Origin: Adlercreutzia caecimuris B7
Lineage (GTDB): Bacteria; Actinomycetota; Coriobacteriia; Coriobacteriales; Eggerthellaceae
Length of the DNA: 64,000 nucleotides
Direction: 5' to 3'
NCBI RefSeq assembly: GCF_000403355.2
Contig: NZ_KE159646.1
Location: forward strand, 62,001-126,000
The notes under the pieces were generated by a model that did not search any database, was not told the origin of the DNA, and worked only from the letters and a program-made list of their open reading frames with translations. The position numbers and the translations under genes were made by a program. Shown here piece after piece: positions 17,487 through 27,159 of the stretch. The stretch's first letter is position 1. Every line of letters starts with the position of its first letter.

Positions 17487-17513
17487 GGGCGCCCTTACCG
17501 GGTAAGGGCGCCC
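17487..17513 (+). terminator. Hairpin after telA
   Basis: Perfectly paired 13-base arms (GGGCGCCCTTACC and complement) surround a single G, so the real loop must open a few pairs. No U-run follows. Confidence 0.55.
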
Positions 17514-17550
17514 TATCCAGCGAGGGAGTCCTGCAGAGAAAGGAGCGACG

Positions 17551-17967
17551 GTGCGCGTTATGGCCCTTGATATCGGGGAAGTGCGCGTGGGGGTGGCCGT
17601 GAGCGACCCCGGCGAGCGGGTGGCGAGCCCCGTGTGCGTGCTGCCCGCCTCCGACGTCCTCGCCCACGGCAAGGCGTTCCGTCGCGTGTTGGAGGATTGG
17701 GAGCCGGAGCTGCTTGTGTGCGGGCTGCCGCGCACATTGTCCGGGGAAGAGGGCCCTCAGGCGGTCCGCATCCGCACGGCGGCCGCCCGGATCGCGGCTG
17801 CGTGCGAGCTGCCCCATGTTTTCGTAGATGAGCGCTTGAGCTCGGCCGAGGCCAAGCGGAGTTTGCGTGAAAAGGGCTGCTCCGAGCGCGATATGCGCGG
17901 AAAAGTCGATATGATAGCCGCGAGTTTGTTTCTGCAATCGTGGCTCGACGAGCGCGCCCGCGGCTAG
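17551..17967 (+). CDS. ruvX: Putative pre-16S rRNA nuclease YqgF/RuvX
   Basis: Predicted 138 aa, normal for the family. RNase H-like fold motifs are LDIGEVRVGVAVSD at the start, VDERLSSAEA in the middle and KVDMIAASLFLQ at the end, which together supply the acidic catalytic residues. It acts in 16S rRNA 5' end processing. The GTG start follows AAAGGAGCG by a short spacing. mltG follows, as in most relatives. Confidence 0.93.
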   Translation: MRVMALDIGEVRVGVAVSDPGERVASPVCVLPASDVLAHGKAFRRVLEDWEPELLVCGLPRTLSGEEGPQAVRIRTAAARIAAACELPHVFVDERLSSAEAKRSLREKGCSERDMRGKVDMIAASLFLQSWLDERARG

Positions 17968-18048
17968 GGGAGTGAGCTTGCCCGCCTGGGCGAGCGATGC
18001 GGCGCCTTCCTGGTCGGGTTCGCGGCGGCTATAGAGAAAGGCGTAGCT

Positions 18049-19245
18049 TTGGCTCTCCATAAAAAGTCGACGACCTATTCTTCCCATCCCACGTGGGCGG
18101 CGCGTGCGGCCCACGCCAAAGGCGATCGGGAGTTCCGCACCTATGATACGAGCGCCATCATGCCAAAGCGCGATCCGAAGCCGTTTGTCTTCCTCGGCGT
18201 CGTAGCGCTCGTCATTGTAGTCGCCGTGTGCTTCTTCGCCTTCAGGGCCTGCTCGGCCTCGGCCGACCTGCTGCAGCCGGGCCAGAGCGTGGAGGTGACC
18301 ATCGAGGAGGGGGAAAGCGCCCAGGCCATTGGTGATGCGCTCGCCCAGGCAAAACTGGTGGGATCGGCCCAGGACTTTGTAGGCGAGGTGACGCGCTTGG
18401 ATGCCGCAGCTGCGCTCATTCCCGGCACCTATACCTTCGAGGGCGGCAGTACTCCCGAGGCGCTGGTGCGGATCATTATGGCCGGCCCGGCCACGGTGGG
18501 CGACACCCTGGCGGTACCCGAGGACATCACCCGCGCCGAGTTGTCCGAACTGGTGGCCAGCGCCACGGGCGGCCGCATTACGGCCGAGGCCTTCCTCGCC
18601 GCCTCGGAGAAGGCGAGCGCCTACGCGGCCGATTACCCCTTCCTGGAAAGCGCCGGCAAGAACAGCCTCGAGGGCTTCTTGTTCCCCAAGACCTATGCCG
18701 TGACCGAGGAGATGGATGCCGAGGCCGTGGTGCGCATGATGCTCGATCAGTTCGGCGCCGAGACCGCCGGCATTTTCGGCGACTTCGCCAACAGCTATCC
18801 GGCGAGCCAGGGGCTGTCCCTTTATGAGGCGGTGAATCTGGCCTCCATTGTGGCCAAGGAGTCCACGGGCGACCAGGAGATACGCGATCATGTGGCCGGG
18901 GTGTTCTACAACCGCCTCGCCTCAGACCGCCCCTATCTGGAGTCCGATGCCACCACGGCCTACGAGGTGGGCCGCGAGCCTACGGCCGAGGAGGTGCACG
19001 CCGAGACGCCCTACGGCACCTATGCGAACCCGGGGCTGCCGCCGACGCCCATCTGCTCGCCGGGCATCGAGAGCCTCATCGCCGTGTGCGAGCCGACGGA
19101 TACTAAGGACATGTTCTTCTACTTCTATTCCGATGCCGACGGCAACATGCAGGCCGTCTTCAGCCAGACCTACGAGCAGCACCAGCAGGCCATCGCCGAC
19201 AACCCCGGCACCTCCGCCGGCGACGGCGACGCCGAGGCCGCCTAG
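18049..19245 (+). CDS. mltG: Endolytic peptidoglycan transglycosylase MltG
   Basis: Predicted 398 aa. One transmembrane segment (about residues 46-67) places the catalytic domain outside. The YceG domain has the catalytic Glu in LASIVAKES, then ESDATTAYEVG and YGTYANPGLPPTPICSPG. The enzyme cuts nascent glycan strands and sets their length. The likely start is a TTG with AGAGAAAGG upstream. The C-terminal tail after QQAIADN is Ala/Gly-rich and probably disordered. Confidence 0.92.
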   Translation: MALHKKSTTYSSHPTWAARAAHAKGDREFRTYDTSAIMPKRDPKPFVFLGVVALVIVVAVCFFAFRACSASADLLQPGQSVEVTIEEGESAQAIGDALAQAKLVGSAQDFVGEVTRLDAAAALIPGTYTFEGGSTPEALVRIIMAGPATVGDTLAVPEDITRAELSELVASATGGRITAEAFLAASEKASAYAADYPFLESAGKNSLEGFLFPKTYAVTEEMDAEAVVRMMLDQFGAETAGIFGDFANSYPASQGLSLYEAVNLASIVAKESTGDQEIRDHVAGVFYNRLASDRPYLESDATTAYEVGREPTAEEVHAETPYGTYANPGLPPTPICSPGIESLIAVCEPTDTKDMFFYFYSDADGNMQAVFSQTYEQHQQAIADNPGTSAGDGDAEAA

Positions 19246-19269
19246 GTCCTGGGCCCTGCCGGTGCGGAT

Positions 19270-19854
19270 GTGCCCATGGCGCTGCTGACCCCCGACCGCT
19301 ACTTCTCGCGCATCACCGCCATCGATATCGAGGCCGACTTGCTCGGCCACGGATATCGGGCGGTGCTGCTCGATATCGACAACACCATTCGGGCTCGGGA
19401 TACGCATCAGGTGCCCCGTGATGTGGGCCTGTGGCTCGGCCGCGCCCGCACGGCCGGGGTGGATTTCTGCCTCGTGTCCAACAACTGGCACAGCGACGTG
19501 TACCAATTCGCCGGCGAGCTTGAACTGCCCATCGTGGCCAAGGCTATGAAGCCCGTGCCCGCTTCCTTCATGGTGGCCCTGCGGAAGCTGAAGGCGCCGC
19601 GGAGCGAGGCGGTGGTGGTGGGCGATCAGCTGGCCACCGACGTGCTCGGCGCTCATCTGGCCGGCCTTCCCGCCTATATGCTGCAGCCCCTGGTGGAGCA
19701 GGATCTGCCCCATACGCTGCTGTTGCGCAATGCGGAGCGGGTCATTCTGGGAGACCGCAAGCCGGAGCCGGCCGTGCATATGCGCCAAGCTGGTGACGAG
19801 CTGGCCGCCTCCTGCGCTCCAGCTGCCGCGGGTTCTCCCTCATCGTCGGAATAG
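19270..19854 (+). CDS. yqeG: YqeG-family HAD phosphatase
   Basis: Predicted 194 aa. The HAD motif I DIDNTIR contains the nucleophile Asp, motif II is LVSNN and motif III/IV is VVGDQLATDVLGA. The family is a class IIIA phosphatase seen beside aroE in Firmicutes and Coriobacteriia; PGP phosphatase activity is known for related proteins, but the substrate here is inferred. GTG 19270 or ATG 19276 may be the start. Confidence 0.88.
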   Translation: MPMALLTPDRYFSRITAIDIEADLLGHGYRAVLLDIDNTIRARDTHQVPRDVGLWLGRARTAGVDFCLVSNNWHSDVYQFAGELELPIVAKAMKPVPASFMVALRKLKAPRSEAVVVGDQLATDVLGAHLAGLPAYMLQPLVEQDLPHTLLLRNAERVILGDRKPEPAVHMRQAGDELAASCAPAAAGSPSSSE

Positions 19855-19873
19855 GAGTGAAAGGAGCGCGGCT

Positions 19874-20800
19874 GTGACCGAGCATCTCTATATTTTGGGG
19901 CATCCCATTGCCCATTCGAAGTCTCCCGTCATGTACAACGCCGTCTACGAGCGGGCAGGGCTGCCCTGGCACTACGGCACGGCTGATCTGGCGACCCGGG
20001 CCGAGGCCGAGGCCTTCTTGGCGACCCGCGACTTTCTGTCCATCAACATCACGACCCCCTATAAGCCCGAGGCCTTCGCCGCCGCCGATGTGAGGGCCGC
20101 CTCGGCGAGCCTTGCCCACGGGGCCAACGTGCTCGTGAACAAGGGCGGCGCGCTCATCGCCTACAACACCGACGGCCAGGGCTGCGTGGCCTATCTGGAG
20201 GGGGCCGGCGTCTCCTTCGCGGGGAAGTCCGTGGTCGTCTGCGGTACGGGCCCCACGGCGCTGTCCATCCTGCACGCCGTGGCCCAGGCCGGTCCGGCCG
20301 ACGTGCTGCTGCTCGGCCGCGACAAGGAGCGGGCCCATCGGGTCATGCGCACCTACGCCGACGAGCTGGGGGCCATGATCGGGCGCACTGTGGACATGCC
20401 GGCTTTCAAAGAGGGGCATCTCAGCTTCGCCGAGGTGTACAGGCAGGTGGATTTCCGCTTCGGCAGCTACGACACCTCGCGCCAGGCCATCGCCGGTGCC
20501 GACATCATCATCGACGCCACGCCTCTGGGCATGAACGAGGGCGATGGCGCCCCCTTTGATGTGGCCCTGCTCCGCGCGGACCAGACGGTGTTCGACGTGG
20601 TGTACGGCCACGGTGAGACGGCCCTGGCCGCGGCGGCCCGCGCTATGGGGTGCACCTTCTTCGACGGAGCCGGTATGCTGGTGGGCCAGGCGGTGGTCAC
20701 GGTGGGCATCCTGCGCGACATCACCGAGACGGCCGCCCTCGATATTCCCGAGGACGAGTTGTTCGCCATCATGGCCGATGCCGCGGGGTTCGATCTGTAG
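19874..20800 (+). CDS. aroE: Shikimate dehydrogenase family protein
   Basis: Predicted 308 aa from a GTG with AAAGGAGCG upstream. The shikimate site is GHPIAHSKSPVMYN, the catalytic Lys lies in TTPYK, with NTDGQG further on; the nucleotide fold is CGTGPTALSI in place of the usual GAGG. It reduces 3-dehydroshikimate in the aromatic pathway. The protein is about 25-30 residues longer than E. coli AroE, mainly around DMPAFKEGHLSFAEVYRQ, so quinate or a related substrate cannot be excluded. Confidence 0.88.
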   Translation: MTEHLYILGHPIAHSKSPVMYNAVYERAGLPWHYGTADLATRAEAEAFLATRDFLSINITTPYKPEAFAAADVRAASASLAHGANVLVNKGGALIAYNTDGQGCVAYLEGAGVSFAGKSVVVCGTGPTALSILHAVAQAGPADVLLLGRDKERAHRVMRTYADELGAMIGRTVDMPAFKEGHLSFAEVYRQVDFRFGSYDTSRQAIAGADIIIDATPLGMNEGDGAPFDVALLRADQTVFDVVYGHGETALAAAARAMGCTFFDGAGMLVGQAVVTVGILRDITETAALDIPEDELFAIMADAAGFDL

Positions 20801-20929
20801 GGGCGCCGACGCGCCCATGGGCCGTGGGGTTGGGTCTGCAAGATTGCCTATCGGGCCATAGGCGAGCGCGGCCCGTCCTGCTATCATAGCCGCAACGGAA
20901 AATACGCTCTGTCGAAAGGTTGCGCCCCT

Positions 20930-22369
20930 ATGAACCGCATTAAGATCGCCCAGCTCTATGCCGATGCCGACGCCTTTGCGGGAAAGACTGTCACCGTGGC
21001 CGGATGGGTCAAATCGGTCCGCGATATGAAGAACTTCGGCTTCGTCACCTTGAACGACGGCAGCTGCTTCAAGGACCTGCAAGTGGTCATGGACCGCTCC
21101 AGCCTGGAGAACTACGACGAGATCGCCCATCAGAACGTGGCGGCGGCGCTCGTGGCGGAGGGCACGCTGAAGCTCACGCCCGATGCCCCGCAGCCCTTCG
21201 AGCTGGCGGCCGCTTCCATTCGCGTGGAAGGGCCCTCGGCGCCGGACTACCCGCTGCAGAAGAAGAGGGCCACGGTGGAGTTTCTGCGCACCCAGCAGCA
21301 CCTGCGCCCGCGCACGAATCTGTTCCGCGCCGTGTTCCGCATCCGCTCGGTGGCCGCCGGCTCCATCCACCGCTTCTTCCAGGACCGCGGCTTTGTCTAC
21401 GTGCACACGCCCATCATCACCGCGAGCGACTGCGAGGGCGCTGGCGAGATGTTCCGCGTGACCACCATCGATCCGGCCTGCCCGCCGCTCGTGAGCGCCG
21501 AGGCGGCCGCGGCTAGCGAGGGCGCCCTGACGGCCGGCGAAGTGGATTGGAGCGCCGACTTCTTCGGCAAGCCCGCGTCGCTCACCGTGTCCGGCCAGCT
21601 GAACGCCGAGAACTTCGCCATGGCCTTCGGCGACGTGTACACCTTCGGCCCCACCTTCCGGGCCGAGAACTCCAACACCGCTCGCCACGCCGCCGAGTTC
21701 TGGATGGTGGAGCCCGAGATCGCCTTCGCCGATCTGGAAGACAATATGGAGCTGGCTGAGGCCATGCTGAAGTACGTCATCACCGACGTGATGGAGCGCT
21801 GCCCCGATGAGCTGGCCATGCTGAACAAGTTCGTGGACAAGGGGCTCATCGAGCGCCTGACCCACGTGGCCGCCTCCGACTTCGCCCGCGTCACCTACAC
21901 CGAGGCCGTGGACATCCTGCTGGCCGCCCAGGACAGCGGCCGCGCCTTCGAGTACCCCGTGGAGTGGGGCATCGACCTGCAGACCGAGCACGAGCGCTAT
22001 CTCACCGAGGAGCACTTCGGCTGCCCCACCTTCGTGACTGACTACCCGGCCGCCATCAAGGCCTTCTACATGCGCTTGAACGACGACGGCCGCACCGTGG
22101 CCGCCATGGACTGCCTCGTGCCGGGTATCGGCGAGATCGTGGGCGGGTCCCAGCGCGAGGAGCGCCTGGAAGTGCTCGAGCGCCGCATCGCCGAGCTGGA
22201 TATGGAGGCGGAGGAGTACCGTGCCTATCTGGACCTGCGCCGCTTCGGCACCTGCTCCCATGCGGGCTTCGGCCTGGGCTTCGAGCGCTTGGTGATGTAT
22301 CTGACCGGCGTGAGCAACATCCGCGACGTCATTCCGCACCCCCGCACCGTGGGCAACGCCGAGTTCTAG
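20930..22369 (+). CDS. asnS: Asparagine--tRNA ligase
   Basis: Predicted 479 aa. An N-terminal OB-fold anticodon-binding domain ([19 protein letters not shown]) is followed by the class IIb catalytic core with [20 protein letters not shown] (motif 2) and [15 protein letters not shown]...DVIPHPR (motif 3). The ending at GNAEF, with no C-terminal extension, favours AsnRS over AspRS. It lies between aroE and aroC. Confidence 0.95.
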   Translation: MNRIKIAQLYADADAFAGKTVTVAGWVKSVRDMKNFGFVTLNDGSCFKDLQVVMDRSSLENYDEIAHQNVAAALVAEGTLKLTPDAPQPFELAAASIRVEGPSAPDYPLQKKRATVEFLRTQQHLRPRTNLFRAVFRIRSVAAGSIHRFFQDRGFVYVHTPIITASDCEGAGEMFRVTTIDPACPPLVSAEAAAASEGALTAGEVDWSADFFGKPASLTVSGQLNAENFAMAFGDVYTFGPTFRAENSNTARHAAEFWMVEPEIAFADLEDNMELAEAMLKYVITDVMERCPDELAMLNKFVDKGLIERLTHVAASDFARVTYTEAVDILLAAQDSGRAFEYPVEWGIDLQTEHERYLTEEHFGCPTFVTDYPAAIKAFYMRLNDDGRTVAAMDCLVPGIGEIVGGSQREERLEVLERRIAELDMEAEEYRAYLDLRRFGTCSHAGFGLGFERLVMYLTGVSNIRDVIPHPRTVGNAEF

Positions 22370-22494
22370 GGTTCGCGCCGCTTCCTTTCCGCACTTTACC
22401 GTCCCGAAACGGCTCGGTGCCTGCCAGTGCGCTACAATGGGTGCCGATCTGCCTCGGGCGCCCTATCTGTGCGCCCTGCGAGAAAGCTGTATCT

Positions 22495-23661
22495 ATGGAA
22501 TACATCACAGCCGGGGAAAGCCACGGGCCGAATCTCACGGCCATCGTGACGGGCGTGCCGGCGGGCCTGCCGGTGTCCGTCGACCATATCAACACCGATC
22601 TGGCTCGTCGCCAGGCCGGTTACGGCCGGGGCGGCCGCATGGCCATCGAGAAGGACACGGTGACGGTGACGAGCGGCATCCGCTTCGGGCGCACCATCGG
22701 CAGCCCCATTGCGCTGACCGTGGCCAACCGCGATTGGGAGAACTGGACCGGCCGCATGGCCGCCTTCGGGAGCGCTCCGGGCGATTTGGTGCGGGAGGTG
22801 ACCCCGCGGCCGGGCCATGCCGATCTGGTGGGAGCCCTGCGCACCAACACCGACGACTGCCGCAACATCCTTGAGCGGGCCAGCGCCCGGGAGACGGCGG
22901 CCCGAGTGGCCGCCGCCGGCATTGCCCGGGAGTTTCTGGCCGAGCTCGGCGTGGACGTGATGAGCTACGTGGTCTCCGTGGGCGATGTGGCCATGGCCCC
23001 CGAGACCATGGCCGATGCCGCCGAGCACAAGCCCCTCGATATCGAGCTGTCGGAGATGCGCTGCCCCGACAAGAAGGCCACTGCCGCCATGAAGCGGGCC
23101 ATCGACAAGGCGAAGGACGCCGGCGAGAGCCTGGGGGGCACCTTCCGCATCGTGGCCACCGGCCTCGTGCCGGGCCTGGGCACCTATGCCACGGGCGCCG
23201 ACCGGCTGACCTCCCGCATCGGGGCGGCCCTGTTCTCCATTCCGGCCATCAAGGGCGTGGAGTTCGGCCTCGGCTTCGAGGCGGCGCGCCGGCCCGGCAG
23301 CCAGGTGCACGATCCCATCCGGCTGGAGGGCTGCGACTTCATCCGCACCTCGAACAACGCCGGCGGCCTGGAGGGCGGCATGACGAGCGGCATGCCCCTC
23401 ATCGTGACGGCGGCCATGAAGCCCATTCCCACCCTCATGCAGCCCCTGGAGACCGTGAACCTGGACACCCTGGACGTGGAGGAGGCCTCCAAGGAGCGCT
23501 CGGACGTGTGCGCGGTGCCCGCCGCGGCCGTCGTGGCCGAGGGGGAGGTGGCCTTCGCTCTGGCCAACGCCTACATCGAGGCCTTCGGCTGCACCTGCAT
23601 GGCCGACATCAAGGCCTCTATCAAGGCCTACAAGCAGCGCCTGCGCACCATGGGGCGCTAA
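22495..23661 (+). CDS. aroC: Chorismate synthase
   Basis: Predicted 388 aa. It converts 5-enolpyruvylshikimate-3-phosphate to chorismate with reduced FMN. Signatures are GESHGPNLTAIVTGVPAGL at the start, RPGHADLVGALR and SARETAARVAAG in the centre, and SNNAGGLEGGMTSGMP late in the chain. The ATG at 22495 is chosen because MEYITAGESHG is the conserved N-terminus, although the frame is open 26 codons upstream. It heads an aroC-K-B-Q run, and aroK begins one base after its stop. Confidence 0.96.
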   Translation: MEYITAGESHGPNLTAIVTGVPAGLPVSVDHINTDLARRQAGYGRGGRMAIEKDTVTVTSGIRFGRTIGSPIALTVANRDWENWTGRMAAFGSAPGDLVREVTPRPGHADLVGALRTNTDDCRNILERASARETAARVAAAGIAREFLAELGVDVMSYVVSVGDVAMAPETMADAAEHKPLDIELSEMRCPDKKATAAMKRAIDKAKDAGESLGGTFRIVATGLVPGLGTYATGADRLTSRIGAALFSIPAIKGVEFGLGFEAARRPGSQVHDPIRLEGCDFIRTSNNAGGLEGGMTSGMPLIVTAAMKPIPTLMQPLETVNLDTLDVEEASKERSDVCAVPAAAVVAEGEVAFALANAYIEAFGCTCMADIKASIKAYKQRLRTMGR

Positions 23662-23662
23662 G

Positions 23663-24253
23663 GTGGGGAGGAAGGAAGCGCGTCCGGCTCCCTTGGCGGC
23701 GAAGGCCGAGCCTGCGCTCTCGTTGAGCCGGCCGGTGTTCTTCGTCGGCTTCATGGGCGCGGGCAAGACCTCGGTGGCGCGCCGTTTGGCCCGCACCTGC
23801 AAGGTGGCCTCGGTGGATATGGACACCTATATCGAGCGGCGCGAGGGCAAGAAGGTGAAGGAGATCTTCGCCGCCGTGGGCGAGGAGGGCTTCCGCGCCG
23901 TGGAGACCGAGGTGCTCCGGGAACTGGGCGCGGCAGCCGACCCTATGCTCGTGTCCTGCGGCGGCGGCGTGGTGGTGACCCCCGCCAACCACGAGGTGTT
24001 CCGCGAGTGCGGCTTCGTGGTGTACTTGGAGGTGACCGCCGACGAGGCCGCGGGTCGCATCAGCGATACCTCCACCCGGCCCCTGTTCCAGAACTTAGAA
24101 GCGGCCCGGGCCCGCTGCGCGGAGCGGCTGCCCCTCTACGCTGCCGTGGCCGATGCCACGGTGAACACGGCGGGCAAGTCGGTGCCGGCTATTGCCCGAG
24201 AAGTCCAGCGCATACTCGAGAAGGAGGGTATCCTGTGCCCGCAACGAAGATAG
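23663..24253 (+). CDS. aroK: Shikimate kinase
   Basis: Predicted 196 aa from a GTG. Walker A is FMGAGKTSVAR, the shikimate site is suggested by DMDTYIERREG, and SCGGGVVV is the family motif. It phosphorylates shikimate. The N-terminal 24 residues before LSRPVFFVGF are extra and poorly conserved, so initiation may be slightly downstream. Its 3' end overlaps aroB by 19 bases. Confidence 0.93.
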   Translation: MGRKEARPAPLAAKAEPALSLSRPVFFVGFMGAGKTSVARRLARTCKVASVDMDTYIERREGKKVKEIFAAVGEEGFRAVETEVLRELGAAADPMLVSCGGGVVVTPANHEVFRECGFVVYLEVTADEAAGRISDTSTRPLFQNLEAARARCAERLPLYAAVADATVNTAGKSVPAIAREVQRILEKEGILCPQRR

Positions 24254-25359
24254 TCGTCAACATTCCCGGCGAGGCTCCCTACGACGTGCGCATCGGCGCC
24301 GCCGTGCTGGAAGGGCTGGGGCCCTCGCTCAAGAAGCTGCCCGCCGTGGCCGCAGCGCCCCGGCTGCTCGTCATCACCGATACGAATGTGGGGCCGCTGT
24401 ACCTGGATGCGGCCAAGGCGTCGCTGAAGGCGGCCGGTTTCGCCGTGAGCGACATCACGGTGCCGGCTGGCGAGGAGGCCAAGTCGCTGGCCGTGGCCGG
24501 GGAAGTGTGGAACGCCATGGCGGCTTTGGGCCTCACGCGGGATTGCGCCGTGGTGGCCCTCGGCGGCGGCGTCGTGGGCGACCTGGCCGGTTTCGTCGCC
24601 TCCACCTACATGCGCGGCATTCCCTTCGTGCAGGTGCCCACCACCCTTCTGGCCATGGTGGATTCCTCGGTGGGGGGCAAGACCGGCGTGAACCTGGAAG
24701 CGGGCAAGAACCTCGTGGGCACGTTCAAGCAGCCGGCCCATGTGGCCGCCTGCACCGCGGTGCTGGCCACCTTGGACGAGCGCGAGTGGGCCTGCGGCTG
24801 CGCCGAGATCGCCAAGGCGGCCGTCATCGACTCCGACGAGTTCTTCTTCTGGATGACCGACCACGCCCCGGCCCTTGCCGAGCGGGACACGGTGACCGTC
24901 ACCGAGGCCATCGCGCGGTCGGTGGTGTTCAAGGCCAACGTGGTGGCCGAGGACAAGACCGAGAGCCGCGGGGTGCGGGAGTGCCTGAACTACGGCCACA
25001 CCCTGGGTCATGCCGTGGAGGCCCTGGCCGGGTACGGCACCTTCTCCCACGGGGCCGCCGTGGCCGAGGGCATGCGCTTCGCGGCGCGTCTCGGCGCCGC
25101 GATCGTGGGCACCTCCGAGGAGCTCATCGCGGCCCAGGACGAGCTGCTGGATGCCCTGGGGCTGCCGGCCCTGGCCTGGTCGGCTCCGGCTGGGGAGATG
25201 CTGGCCGCCATGAAGCGCGACAAGAAGACCCGGGCCGGGGAAGTGCGCTTCGTGCTGCCCCGCGACATCGGCGACTGGGAGCTCGTGTCCGTGCCCGACG
25301 AGGTGCTGTTGGAGCAGCTGCGGGCATGGGAGGCGTCGAAGGACGGCGCGGCTTCCTAG
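24235..25359 (+). CDS. aroB: 3-dehydroquinate synthase
   Basis: Predicted 374 aa. The NAD site is VALGGGVVGDLAGFVASTYMRG, followed by VPTTLLAMVDSSVGGKTGVN and a metal-binding NYGHTLGHAVE. It makes 3-dehydroquinate from DAHP. The GTG at 24235 is preceded by GGAGGG at 24222-24227 and lies inside the aroK 3' end, which suggests coupling. Confidence 0.96.
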   Translation: MPATKIVVNIPGEAPYDVRIGAAVLEGLGPSLKKLPAVAAAPRLLVITDTNVGPLYLDAAKASLKAAGFAVSDITVPAGEEAKSLAVAGEVWNAMAALGLTRDCAVVALGGGVVGDLAGFVASTYMRGIPFVQVPTTLLAMVDSSVGGKTGVNLEAGKNLVGTFKQPAHVAACTAVLATLDEREWACGCAEIAKAAVIDSDEFFFWMTDHAPALAERDTVTVTEAIARSVVFKANVVAEDKTESRGVRECLNYGHTLGHAVEALAGYGTFSHGAAVAEGMRFAARLGAAIVGTSEELIAAQDELLDALGLPALAWSAPAGEMLAAMKRDKKTRAGEVRFVLPRDIGDWELVSVPDEVLLEQLRAWEASKDGAAS

Positions 25360-25398
25360 GCGCTTGGCGGCGGCAAATCTGCGAGAAAGGCTGGTTTC

Positions 25399-25842
25399 GT
25401 GAAAAAAATCCTACTTGTGAACGGGCCGAACCTGAATATGCTCGGTGTGCGCGACCCGGCCATCTACGGGTCGGACACCCTGGCTGCCATCGAGGCCATG
25501 GTAGTGGCCTACGGTGCCGAGCACGGCGCCCAGGTGGACTGCTTCCAGTCGAACCACGAGGGCGCGCTGGTCGACAAGCTGCACGAGGCCCACGGGCGCT
25601 ACGACGGCATCGTGTACAATCCCGGGGCCCACACCCACTATTCCTATGCGCTCCACGATGCCGTGGAGTGCATCGATGTGCCCGTGGTGGAGATCCACAT
25701 CTCGGACATCAGCCAGCGCGAGGAGTTCCGCCGCACCTCGGTTATCGCCCCGGCCTGCGTGGCCCAGGTGAAGGGCCTGGGGAAGGAAGGCTATCTGCGC
25801 GCGTTAGATATACTGTTGGAAGAGACGCCGGCCGAGGGCTGA
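25399..25842 (+). CDS. aroQ: Type II 3-dehydroquinate dehydratase
   Basis: Predicted 147 aa, standard for the dodecameric type II enzyme. Motifs are NGPNLNMLGVRDPAIYG (active-site Tyr), FQSNHEG, NPGAHTHYSYAL and VEIHISD. It dehydrates 3-dehydroquinate, so the cluster supplies the middle of the shikimate pathway. The start is GTG. Confidence 0.95.
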   Translation: MKKILLVNGPNLNMLGVRDPAIYGSDTLAAIEAMVVAYGAEHGAQVDCFQSNHEGALVDKLHEAHGRYDGIVYNPGAHTHYSYALHDAVECIDVPVVEIHISDISQREEFRRTSVIAPACVAQVKGLGKEGYLRALDILLEETPAEG

Positions 25843-25902
25843 GGATTCGAAAGGCCTCTCGTTCGGTCGGCGCCGAGACGGGGGCATTCGTGCTCAAACG
25901 GT

Positions 25903-25942
25903 CCTCGCTTGGTGGAAATGCCCACTGGACATTTCCAGTCGC
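25903..25942 (+). repeat. REP-like 40-bp palindromic element, copy 1
   Basis: The palindrome TGGAAATG/CATTTCCA lies between CCTCGCTT and GTCGC flanks. Copy 2, on the other strand at 33088-33127, matches 33 of 40 bases, and its stem differences are paired. It occupies the aroQ-pepP gap. Confidence 0.65.
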
Positions 25943-26007
25943 TGCGGAACTCCGCGCGAACGCCCCCGCCCCCAACCTGCCCGCACTCGGTCGAGAAAGG
26001 AAGGCTC

Positions 26008-27156
26008 ATGACCGTCTTCGACGAACTGAACAACCCGGTAGCCTGCGAGTGGCACGTGGGCCAGCTGCTGCGCGCCATGAACCAGCTGCGCGACGGGCGT
26101 CCCTCGCCCATGGTGGTACGCGATACCTCGAACATCCGCTGGCTCACCGCCTTCGACGGGGTCTTCGACGACGAGGACGCCCATGCCTTGTATGTGGCCC
26201 CCGACCGCGTGGTGCTGCATACCGATTCCCGCTATGCCAAGGCCTGCGAGCAGGCGGCCCGGCGCACGCCCATCCGGGTGGACGACACGCGCGAGAGCCA
26301 CGCGAGCTTCGTGGCGCGCCAGTGGAACGGCTCGTGGCTGCACGGCATGCCCGGGGCCGAGCTGCAGATCGAGGACACGGTGACCCTGGCCGAGTACCGC
26401 GCCCTGCAGAAGGCCTTCCCGGCCGATTTCCCCATCGGCGAGACCGACGGGGTGGTGCGCCGTCTGCGCTCGGTGAAGGAGCGCTACGAGGTGGCTCGCA
26501 TGCGCGGTGCCCAAGCCATCACCGATGCCGCCTTCTCCCACATCGTGGAGTTCATGCGGCCGGGTATGACGGAACGCGAGGTGCAGCTGGAGCTGGACGA
26601 GTTCATGCTGCGCCACGGAGCCGAGGGCCTGGCCTTCGCCTCCATCGTGGCCACGGGCGAGAGCGCCGCGAATCCCCATGCGGTGCCGGGCGCGACGATG
26701 CTCGAGGCCGGTCAGTGCGTGGTGCTCGACTTCGGGGCGAAGTCCTACGGCTACTGCTCGGATATGACGCGCACGGTGTTCCTCGGCGAGCCCGAGAGCC
26801 AGATGAGGTCGGCCTGGGAGGCGGTGCGGGCTGCCAACGAAGCTGTGGAGGCGATGCTGCGCCCCGGCGTGACCGGCAGACAGGCCCACGAGCGGGCCGA
26901 GGCGGTGCTCGCCGAGGGCGGCTTCGCCGGTGCCATGGGCCACGGGCTCGGCCACGGCGTGGGCCTCGACATCCACGAGGAGCCGGTACTCTCGCCGCGC
27001 AACCCCGAGCCCCTCGTGGAGGGCAACGTGGTCACGGTGGAGCCGGGCATCTACCTGCCGGGCAAGTTCGGCATGCGCCTGGAGGACTTCGGCGTGGTGA
27101 CCGACGATGGCTTCGAGGTATTCACCAAGTCCACCCACGAGATGGTGGTCATCTAG
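26008..27156 (+). CDS. pepP: M24-family aminopeptidase P-like metallopeptidase
   Basis: Predicted 382 aa. A creatinase-type N-terminal domain precedes the pita-bread fold. Metal ligands are seen in LDFGAKSYGYCSDMTRTVF (two Asp), GHGLGHGVGLDIHE (His), VEPGIYLPG (Glu) and RLEDFGV (Glu). It should remove N-terminal residues before proline in the cytoplasm. The ATG at 26008 follows GAAAGGAAGG. In relatives efp comes next; here about 5 kb of accessory genes intervene. Confidence 0.93.
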   Translation: MTVFDELNNPVACEWHVGQLLRAMNQLRDGRPSPMVVRDTSNIRWLTAFDGVFDDEDAHALYVAPDRVVLHTDSRYAKACEQAARRTPIRVDDTRESHASFVARQWNGSWLHGMPGAELQIEDTVTLAEYRALQKAFPADFPIGETDGVVRRLRSVKERYEVARMRGAQAITDAAFSHIVEFMRPGMTEREVQLELDEFMLRHGAEGLAFASIVATGESAANPHAVPGATMLEAGQCVVLDFGAKSYGYCSDMTRTVFLGEPESQMRSAWEAVRAANEAVEAMLRPGVTGRQAHERAEAVLAEGGFAGAMGHGLGHGVGLDIHEEPVLSPRNPEPLVEGNVVTVEPGIYLPGKFGMRLEDFGVVTDDGFEVFTKSTHEMVVI

Positions 27157-27159
27157 GCC

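Noticed and set aside
19742-22339. 865-codon minus-strand frame opposite aroE and asnS
   Set aside because: It is an antisense shadow with His/Gly/Ala-rich translation and no domain; both plus-strand genes are certain.
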